A stretch of DNA of 45,132 bases from Candidatus Synechococcus spongiarum SP3 (lineage in GTDB: Bacteria; Cyanobacteriota; Cyanobacteriia; PCC-6307; Cyanobiaceae), in NCBI GenBank assembly GCA_001007665.1, contig JXQG01000007.1, positions 1 through 45,132 of the forward strand, read 5' to 3'. The first letter of the stretch is position 1. Each line of letters starts with the position of its first letter. The position numbers and the translations under genes were made by a program. Of this stretch, positions 39,856 to 45,132 are shown in pieces. The notes beneath the pieces were generated by a model, which was not told the origin of the DNA, searched no databases, and saw only the letters and a program-made list of their open reading frames with translations.

Positions 39856-40167
39856 ATGCCCCGCGACATGACTTCACAAGGAGGCAGTGCAACTGTCCTG
39901 GTGCATCAGGAGCAGCGGACCCGCAAGCGACAGCCCCTGTATCGCGTCCTCCTTCACAACGATCCCGTGAACACCCGGGACTATGTGGTGGCAACGTTGC
40001 AGATGGTGGTTCCCCAGCTCAGCGAGCAGGATGCCGTGGCTGTGATGTTGGCGGCCCACAACACGGGCGTCGGCCTGGTGATTGTCTGTGACCAGGAGCC
40101 TGCCGAGTTCTACAGCGAGCAGCTCAAGAGCAAGGGACTCACCAGCACGATTGAACCGGAAACGTGA
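39856..40167 (+). CDS. clpS: ClpS, adaptor of the Clp protease
   Basis: ClpS delivers N-degron substrates to ClpAP/ClpCP. The 103-residue protein reads QPLYRVLLHNDPVNTRDYVV, carrying the usual Asn-Asp loop, then VPQLSEQDAVAVMLAAHNTG with VIVCDQEPAEFYSEQLKSKG. ATG 39856 is taken (an ATG at 39868 is also possible), because the frame upstream overlaps dapL. The stop overlaps the following CPBP gene's GTG (GTGA). Confidence 0.92.
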   Translation: MPRDMTSQGGSATVLVHQEQRTRKRQPLYRVLLHNDPVNTRDYVVATLQMVVPQLSEQDAVAVMLAAHNTGVGLVIVCDQEPAEFYSEQLKSKGLTSTIEPET

Positions 40168-41003
40168 GGCGGGAGGCGAAGCCCGGTCCCCGCTGGCTGG
40201 GCACCTTGCTGTTTGTGCCTCTGCTTCTGGCTGTGGCCTGGTTGCTCACCCGTCCCCTGTTGTGGCTGGGGATGGACCCTGGGACTGTGAAGTTGCTGGT
40301 CAGCCTGGGGGCCTTTGTGTTGTTTCTTGTTTGCCTCCCCCTGCGCCTGCGTCGTGTCTGGGGGATCGCTCATCCTTGGCGCTGTCTGGGGCTCAACGCC
40401 CCCCTCAGAAGGTCCGTCCCTGCCTTGGTCCATGGCCTTCTGGATGCTGCCCTGTTGCTGTCGGGCCTGATCATGCTGCTCCTGGCGCTGGGGCAAGCCC
40501 ATTGGGGTAGTGGGCTCACCCCTGGCCAAACCATCAATGCCTTGGCCTTGATGGGAGTTGGCTTTGCCGAAGAACTGCTGTTTCGTGGCTGGCTTTGGGG
40601 GGAGCTGCAGTTGCGACTGGACCAGGGCCGGGCTGCTGTTGCCCAGGCCGTGGTGTTTGGCTTGCTGCACACCCGCTTTGACCAGGGATGGGCGATCCCC
40701 CTTGGGCTGTTGCCGGGGATGTTTGTGCTGGGCCTGGTTCTGGCTGGGCAGCGCAGCAAAGACGGCAACCTGTTGGCCGGTGCCGTGGGCCTGCACGGTG
40801 GGTTGGTGGCAGGGTGGTTTGCGCTGCAATCAGGACTTCTGAGACTGGAGCCTTCCATCCCCGTCTGGCTCGTGGGTCCCAACTACAATCCCGTTGCCGC
40901 TCTCCCTGACTACAATCCCGTTGGCGGACTTCTGGGCTGGCTGGGCCTCATCCAGTTGCTCAGGTTGCGCTGGCGTTGGCTACGCCTTAGCGAATCTGAA
41001 TGA
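40164..41003 (+). CDS. CPBP family intramembrane metalloprotease
   Basis: The 279-residue membrane protein carries the CPBP (CAAX protease/bacteriocin-processing, Abi) signature: GFAEELLFRGWLWGELQL with the Glu-Glu and Arg, then VVFGLLHTRF and AVGLHGGLVAGWFALQ with the metal-binding His residues. About seven hydrophobic helices are visible. Substrate unknown. The start is GTG 40164, overlapping clpS by four bases, so the two may be coupled. Near the C-terminus NYNPVAALPDYNPVGG is a small internal repeat. Its last 17 nt overlap the vapC remnant. Confidence 0.85.
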   Translation: MRREAKPGPRWLGTLLFVPLLLAVAWLLTRPLLWLGMDPGTVKLLVSLGAFVLFLVCLPLRLRRVWGIAHPWRCLGLNAPLRRSVPALVHGLLDAALLLSGLIMLLLALGQAHWGSGLTPGQTINALALMGVGFAEELLFRGWLWGELQLRLDQGRAAVAQAVVFGLLHTRFDQGWAIPLGLLPGMFVLGLVLAGQRSKDGNLLAGAVGLHGGLVAGWFALQSGLLRLEPSIPVWLVGPNYNPVAALPDYNPVGGLLGWLGLIQLLRLRWRWLRLSESE

Positions 41004-41419
41004 TCAGATCGCTTCTGCCCCATGTTCTGTCAGCGGTGACGGCAGGAACTCTGATTCGGTGGCTGAGAGCAAGGCAAAGCCGATCCGCCAACGACAGTAA
41101 GGCGCCAGGACGCCACTGCTCTGCTGCCGATTGCCCATCCTCAATGGTGACTGGCTCGATTTTGAGGCGATAGACCTTGAGAAGGCCTTGCACCAGTGCA
41201 CGCAGTAGCGAGCAAGGCGCCGGGCTTTTCTGACGAGCTTCTTTTCTGACGAACTTTCTGAACCACCTCTGACCAGTTGACGCTGCTGGTAAAACAAGCT
41301 GTCTTGTTGAGAAGAGCATCCACATATTCGTGCCCTTCTTCCTTGCAAAGAGAGGCAAGAAGAGCCGATGCATCAAGGACGACTCCTTTCTCCGGAATAG
41401 GATGATCTTTCCCAGTCAT
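40987..41419 (-). pseudogene. vapC: VapC-type PIN toxin, broken by a 16-bp duplication
   Basis: VapC toxins are PIN-domain RNases. The first frame reads VVLDASALLASLCKEEGHEY (first acidic residue) and FTSSVNWSEVVQK (Asn-x-x-Glu). The second frame continues LLRALVQGLLKVYRLKIEPV, LSLADRLCLALSH and VPAVTADRTWGR with the later acidic residues and a TADR-type end. A 16-bp tandem duplication (41225-41240 and 41241-41256) sits at the switch; removing one copy joins SEVVQKARQKSPAPCSLLRA in one frame. The toxin is probably inactive. Its ATG overlaps the stop of the antitoxin gene (ATGA), the usual arrangement. Confidence 0.8.
41225..41256. repeat. 16-bp tandem duplication in vapC
   Basis: Copies CTTTTCTGACGAGCTT (41225-41240) and CTTTTCTGACGAACTT (41241-41256) differ at one base. 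Removing one restores the PIN-domain reading frame. Confidence 0.85.
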
Positions 41420-41643
41420 GAGACGGTCGCCTTCGCTGCAGAGCGACGCTCCATTAACAGTTCATCAACAACACTGTGAGGATCAGACCGGCTGTTGAGG
41501 ATTAAGGTTCGCAGTTGCTTGAACTCCTTGTCTGTGGTGGGGATGGGAAGATTCTCCGTGATTCTGAAGGTCTTTGTAAAGAACTGCTTTCTGAGGTGAC
41601 CCAGTCCTATAAGAGCATCGGCGGGCTCGTCAAGGGATCTCAC
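41416..41643 (-). CDS. VapB-type antitoxin
   Basis: The 75-residue frame overlaps the vapC start by ATGA, as antitoxin-toxin pairs do. The middle and end (ITENLPIPTTDKEFKQLRTL, SRSDPHSVVDELLMERRSAA) fit the C-terminal half of a small antitoxin, with a toxin-binding helix. The N-terminal 25 residues (MRSLDEPADALIG) do not look like an AbrB- or MetJ-type DNA-binding domain. The real start may therefore differ, or the gene may be partly decayed. Family assignment is by context. Confidence 0.5.
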   Translation of the reverse strand: MRSLDEPADALIGLGHLRKQFFTKTFRITENLPIPTTDKEFKQLRTLILNSRSDPHSVVDELLMERRSAAKATVS

Positions 41644-41966
41644 AGCAACTGCATGCGGGGGGGGTCAAGATCAGAGAGAGTACGAGGACGGGCTTCTCCC
41701 CTGGGGGTCCATGAGAGACTGGTTAGCAAGAAGACGAAGGAGAGGATCAGCATTCTGAAACAGTCTTGGTGGCGGGTCATGAGAGAGGATCGGTGAAGGT
41801 TGCCTGGTGCCCCAGAACTCCATTGGATTTGGGACAACTGGATTTGGGACAACAGTCAACTGAAGCGTATTGGCCTAGAGTAGCGGAGATCAGCCGCTTG
41901 AGCGGTGAGGACCGGCAGATCCGTAAGCTATGGATCCAACTCTTTTCGCAGTGAAGCCCCCTCTGC
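41644..41966. other. Gene-free gap upstream of dnaJ
   Basis: I see no supported gene in these 323 bp. Short minus-strand frames (such as LILSFVFLLTSLSWTPRG) have no recognisable family. The only structure is the 15-bp tandem duplication at 41824-41853. grpE, which usually precedes dnaJ in marine Synechococcus, is not here, so the neighbourhood has been rearranged. The dnaJ promoter presumably lies at the right end. Confidence 0.5.
41824..41853. repeat. Exact 15-bp tandem duplication
   Basis: TGGATTTGGGACAAC occurs twice back to back (41824-41838 and 41839-41853) in the gap upstream of dnaJ. Confidence 0.9.
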
Positions 41967-43103
41967 ATGGCCGACTACTACGACCTTTTGAACGTCAGCC
42001 GGGCCGCCGATCAGGACACCCTTAAACGTGCCTACCGGCGCTTGGCCCGTCAGTACCACCCCGACGTCAACAGGGAGCCGGGGGCCGAGGAACGATTCAA
42101 GGAGATTGGCCGGGCTTACGAGGTGCTCAGTGACCCGGAACAACGGGCCCGCTATGACCAGTTTGGTGAAGCGGGGGTGAGCGGAGCGGCCGGCGGCATG
42201 CCTGACATGGGTGATATGGGAGGCTTTGCTGATCTCTTTGAAAACTTTTTTGGTGGCGGGGCAGCAGCCGGCAGGGGATCACGGCGTCGACAAGGACCAA
42301 CCCAAGGGGAGCACCTTCGCCTACCTCTGACCATTTCCTTCCGTGAGGCCGTTTTTGGCGCAACCCGGGAGGTGCAGATCCGCCACCGGAAAACTTGTCC
42401 CACGTGCTCGGGTAGTGGTCTTAAACCTGGCAGCCGTCTCAGCACCTGCCAGGCCTGTGGGGGGCAAGGCCAGGTTCGTCGCACCAGCCGCACACCCTTT
42501 GGCATGATTTCCCAGGTGAGCACCTGTCCCGCCTGTGGAGGTCGGGGGCAATGGATCAGGCCGGAGGATCGCTGTGGCGCTTGTCATGGCCAAGGCGCTA
42601 CCCAGGCGCTCAAAAAACTCCGCATCAACATCCCTCGGGGCGTGGAATCCGACCAGCAGCTTCGGGTGACCGGGGAGGGGAACGCGGGAGAGCGAGGTGG
42701 TCCCTCCGGAGACCTGTTTGTGCAACTGCAGGTGGAATCTGATCCAAGGTTCCAGCGTGAAGGCATCACCATCCGTTCCACCACTGAAGTGAGCTATCTG
42801 CAAGCCATTCTTGGCGACACCATCACAGTTGCCACGGTGGACGGTGACCAGTCCATTGAGCTACCCGCCGGAACCCAGCCAGGCCAGGTCCTCACCCTGC
42901 CAGGTCTTGGCGTTCCCAAGCTGGGCAACCCCGTGGCGCGGGGTGATCATCTGCTGACCGTCAAGGTGAGACTTCCCAAGGGCAAGTTTTCCTTGACGGG
43001 GAAAGACATTCCCGATGGTCTCTCGACGGAAGGCCGTACCTTGCTCAAACAGTTGGACAAAAAAGCCCAGAGTCGGGGCAGCAGACTTGGCGGCTTTCTC
43101 TAA
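41967..43103 (+). CDS. dnaJ: DnaJ chaperone (Hsp40)
   Basis: The 378-residue type I DnaJ is complete. The J domain has YRRLARQYHPDVNRE, with the HPD that stimulates DnaK. A short Gly/Phe region follows (GGFADLFENFFGGGAAAG). The zinc region has four repeats: CPTCSGSG, CQACGGQGQ, CPACGGRGQ and CGACHGQGA. The C-terminal substrate domains follow (INIPRGVESDQQLRVTGEGN, LTLPGLGVPKLG). It works with DnaK in protein folding. tusA starts 18 nt downstream. Confidence 0.95.
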   Translation: MADYYDLLNVSRAADQDTLKRAYRRLARQYHPDVNREPGAEERFKEIGRAYEVLSDPEQRARYDQFGEAGVSGAAGGMPDMGDMGGFADLFENFFGGGAAAGRGSRRRQGPTQGEHLRLPLTISFREAVFGATREVQIRHRKTCPTCSGSGLKPGSRLSTCQACGGQGQVRRTSRTPFGMISQVSTCPACGGRGQWIRPEDRCGACHGQGATQALKKLRINIPRGVESDQQLRVTGEGNAGERGGPSGDLFVQLQVESDPRFQREGITIRSTTEVSYLQAILGDTITVATVDGDQSIELPAGTQPGQVLTLPGLGVPKLGNPVARGDHLLTVKVRLPKGKFSLTGKDIPDGLSTEGRTLLKQLDKKAQSRGSRLGGFL

Positions 43104-43121
43104 GCTCCTTTCTCGAAGACC

Positions 43122-43415
43122 GTGAACATCATTGGCTTGGACCTGCGCGGCGTTCCCTGTCCTCTGAACGCTGTTCGATGCCAACTGGCGTTCGAGAAAT
43201 TGGCGGTGGGTGAAGGGCTGCGGGTGGAGCTGGATTCCGGTGAACCCCTGGAGAGTGTGGTGAATCAATTTCTCGAAGCTGGGCAGCAGGTGGATGTGGA
43301 GATGGACTCTGGGCAGGACGCAACAATCCTCATCACCCGCCTCTCCCCCTGGCCCTGCCGGCTGCCGGGAGATGGCAGCGCCAGAGTCAGCCCCCCAGCA
43401 GGTTGGGCATGTTGA
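43122..43415 (+). CDS. TusA/SirA-like sulfurtransferase-fold protein
   Basis: The TusA fold is recognised from [40 protein letters not shown] and LEAGQQVDV. The usual CPxP motif is CPLN here, with the second Pro replaced. Start is GTG 43122. The last 20 or so residues ([17 protein letters not shown]) lie beyond the family and overlap the convergent ybaB end by 29 nt, suggesting read-through after loss of an original stop. Function is uncertain: TusA proteins relay sulfur or modulate RNA modification. Confidence 0.75.
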   Translation: MNIIGLDLRGVPCPLNAVRCQLAFEKLAVGEGLRVELDSGEPLESVVNQFLEAGQQVDVEMDSGQDATILITRLSPWPCRLPGDGSARVSPPAGWAC

Positions 43416-43737
43416 GGTTCCCCAGTCCCCCTGTGAGTTCTTCCATGCGGGCTTTCATGGTTTCCGTGGAACGCTGGTGAGCTGCCTGCAGTGCCTCCAG
43501 GACAGCTGTTTCCACCACGTGCGGCTCTTCGGCCAGCAAACTGGGATCCAGAACAACCCCCTGTGGAACCTGGTTGCCCGAGATGGTGACCCGTGCGCGT
43601 CTGTCCTGGCTGAATCCTTCCAGAACCAGGGCGTCCAACTCCTCCTGAAGCCTCACCGCGTCCTTCTGGATTTGCTGGGCCTTCTGGAAGGCTTCAGTGA
43701 GTTGGGAAAAATTGGGGAGTCCGAAGCCGGCCATCAT
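43387..43737 (-). CDS. YbaB/EbfC nucleoid-associated protein
   Basis: The small DNA-binding protein begins [20 protein letters not shown] and contains [38 protein letters not shown] and [10 protein letters not shown] at the end, matching YbaB/EbfC. It is 116 residues from ATG 43737 (or 115 from 43734). An upstream extension of the open frame to 43947 overlaps murB and is not part of the family. It follows murB on the same strand. Confidence 0.9.
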   Translation of the reverse strand: MMAGFGLPNFSQLTEAFQKAQQIQKDAVRLQEELDALVLEGFSQDRRARVTISGNQVPQGVVLDPSLLAEEPHVVETAVLEALQAAHQRSTETMKARMEELTGGLGNLNMPNLLGG

Positions 43738-43754
43738 GACAAGCCAAACTCCTA

Positions 43755-44693
43755 TCAGCCTACGGGACTGGGCAAGGATTGGTCGAACTGTCCGAGGTGC
43801 TTGATTTCCGGCTGCAGCACGATGCCTTTCTCTCCCATGACCCTGTCTCTCACCAGGTGAATCAGCGCCTGGATGTGTCGGGCCTTGGCCCCACCACGAT
43901 TGACAATGAAATTGGCATGCACCGTCGAGATCTCCGCATTGCCCCACCGCCGACCTTTCAGGCCCAGGCCGTCAATGAGCTGACCTGCCGTCATCGGCAG
44001 AGGATTTCTGAAAACACTTCCTCCACTGGGAAAATTGCAGGGCTGCGTTCGATTGCGCCGACTGAGGTTGGCTTTGATGGTCTCCAAAAGGCGCTGGGGA
44101 GCATGACCAGGGCTGGTGCGCAGGCGAACCGAGATCACGATCCATGGCCGCTGAGCCGCCGCCATGTCTTGCAGCAGGCTGTGACGATAGCCAAACGCCA
44201 TGTCCTGCTCTCGCATGCGCCAACGCCTGCCTGTTGCGGGGTCCAGCAGTTCGGCATCCACAAGTCGCTCCGCCAGGCAGCTCCCCTGACAGCCAGCATT
44301 CATGGCAACGGCTCCACCAATGGTCCCCGGGATTCCCGCAAGCCATTCCAGTCCGTGGAGACCGGCTCGCGCAGTCTTGCGGGCCAGGGTCGGGAGAGGT
44401 TCACCGGCGTAGGCCTCAACCACCCCGGTCGTTGACTCCATCTGGACGCCCTGCAGGTGCCTCAGGCAAAGACACAGTCCTTGCACACCCTCGTCACTGA
44501 TCAGCAGGTTGGACCCGGCTCCAATGGGATGAATGGTCAACCCCATGGCCACGGCCCATTGCACCACACTGGCCAACTGGGCAACGCTGCGAGGTTGGGC
44601 CAGATACTCGGTGGTCCCTCCCACCTTCCAACTGGTCAGGCCAGCCAGTGGCTGGCGGGGCAGCACATCCACGGGAAGGGCGACAGGCAACAT
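43755..44693 (-). CDS. murB: UDP-N-acetylenolpyruvoylglucosamine reductase
   Basis: MurB completes UDP-MurNAc synthesis with NADPH and FAD. The 312-residue protein shows [34 protein letters not shown] (FAD site), [31 protein letters not shown] (catalytic Ser region) and [20 protein letters not shown]. The frame is intact. It starts 5 nt after the murC stop, so the two form an operon with ybaB. Confidence 0.95.
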   Translation of the reverse strand: MLPVALPVDVLPRQPLAGLTSWKVGGTTEYLAQPRSVAQLASVVQWAVAMGLTIHPIGAGSNLLISDEGVQGLCLCLRHLQGVQMESTTGVVEAYAGEPLPTLARKTARAGLHGLEWLAGIPGTIGGAVAMNAGCQGSCLAERLVDAELLDPATGRRWRMREQDMAFGYRHSLLQDMAAAQRPWIVISVRLRTSPGHAPQRLLETIKANLSRRNRTQPCNFPSGGSVFRNPLPMTAGQLIDGLGLKGRRWGNAEISTVHANFIVNRGGAKARHIQALIHLVRDRVMGEKGIVLQPEIKHLGQFDQSLPSPVG

Positions 44694-44698
44694 ATCGC

Positions 44699-45132
44699 CT
44701 ACGCCGCCATGGGGACAGCGGAACGCACCAGATCTGGTAACAGGTTGATGGAACCTGCTCCCATGGCCAGCATCAGGTCACCCGGTCGGGTGTGACCGTG
44801 AAACTCCTGCGCCAAGTGCTCCAGGCTGTCAAAGCAATGCACCGTGCCTCCAGCCTTGGTGATGGCCCTGGCCAGGATCCCATGGCTGACGCCAGCAATG
44901 GACTCTTCCCCAGCACTGTAGATGGGGAGTAGCAGTACCGCGTCCGCAGCAGCGAGCGTCAAGGCGAATTCCTGAAGAAAATTTTTCGTTCGGCTATAGC
45001 GATGGGGCTGGAAGGCAATCACCACCCGTTGAGGCGTCAAGGGTAGGGCTGTTTCAGCATCTTCCACCATGAGCCGAGCCATGGCGAGGGTTGCGGCCAC
45101 TTCGCTGGGGTGGTGAGCGTAGTCGTCCACCA
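44699..45132 (-). CDS. murC: UDP-N-acetylmuramate-L-alanine ligase, C-terminal part
   Basis: Only the last 143 or so codons lie in the window; the gene continues beyond the right edge. DDYAHHPSEVAATL, VVIAFQPHRYSRTKNF, LPIYSAGEESIAGV and GDLMLAMGAGSINLLPD are signatures of the MurC C-terminal domain. MurC adds the first L-Ala of the peptidoglycan peptide. It is upstream of murB on the same strand. Confidence 0.95.
   Translation of the reverse strand, partial: VDDYAHHPSEVAATLAMARLMVEDAETALPLTPQRVVIAFQPHRYSRTKNFLQEFALTLAAADAVLLLPIYSAGEESIAGVSHGILARAITKAGGTVHCFDSLEHLAQEFHGHTRPGDLMLAMGAGSINLLPDLVRSAVPMAA

Overview
The window reads as a GC-rich unicellular marine cyanobacterium of the Synechococcus/Cyanobium lineage. 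Supporting genes are ndhL with its DUF3007 partner, the alkane pair aldehyde-deformylating oxygenase and acyl-ACP reductase, a Tab2-type translation factor, a cyanobacterial RNase E with an Arg-rich tail, LL-diaminopimelate aminotransferase, ClpS and a CsaB-like pyruvyl transferase. Several genes are visibly decaying, which would suit a host-associated relative such as a sponge symbiont. That last step is inference, because nothing in the window names the species.

Layout. 1-4.7 kb: the start of a leftward gene, a degraded IS5-type transposase, a secreted five-LysM protein, an unrecognised envelope protein and a CsaB-like enzyme. 4.7-13.5 kb: an accessory island with a second IS5-type remnant, a type I-G (formerly I-U) CRISPR-Cas locus (csb1, csb2, cas3, cas8, cas4, cas1, cas2, then a one-spacer array remnant), a small unknown ORF and a tRNA with anticodon UAA. 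13.6-44.7 kb: mostly housekeeping genes. These are ndhL-DUF3007-trpA-YciI; the leftward S1/Tab2/PgeF operon; creatininase-ADO-AAR-accA-SDR-folE; trpF; an M50 protease with a sugar permease; a 7TM-HD phosphohydrolase; folD-crtE-PAP2; pheA; DUF1997; rnhB-rne-radical SAM; dapL-clpS-CPBP; a broken vapBC pair; dnaJ-tusA; and ybaB-murB-murC.

The CRISPR locus is the most unusual part. Five of its seven cas genes (csb1, csb2, cas3, cas4, cas1) carry frame-breaking lesions that can be placed to within a few bases. Most genes elsewhere are open, so locus-specific decay is more likely than sequencing error. cas3 also appears to have lost its whole second helicase domain in frame. cas1 is broken by a 73-bp insertion made of a 37-bp direct repeat around 36 bp of unrelated DNA. 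This has the geometry of an off-target spacer integration by Cas1-Cas2 and nearly matches the 72-bp period of the adjacent array remnant. Simple tandem duplications (10 bp in csb1, 16 bp in vapC, 15 bp upstream of dnaJ) recur in the decaying parts.

All calls come from reading the sequence and knowledge of the families. No database or alignment search was run.
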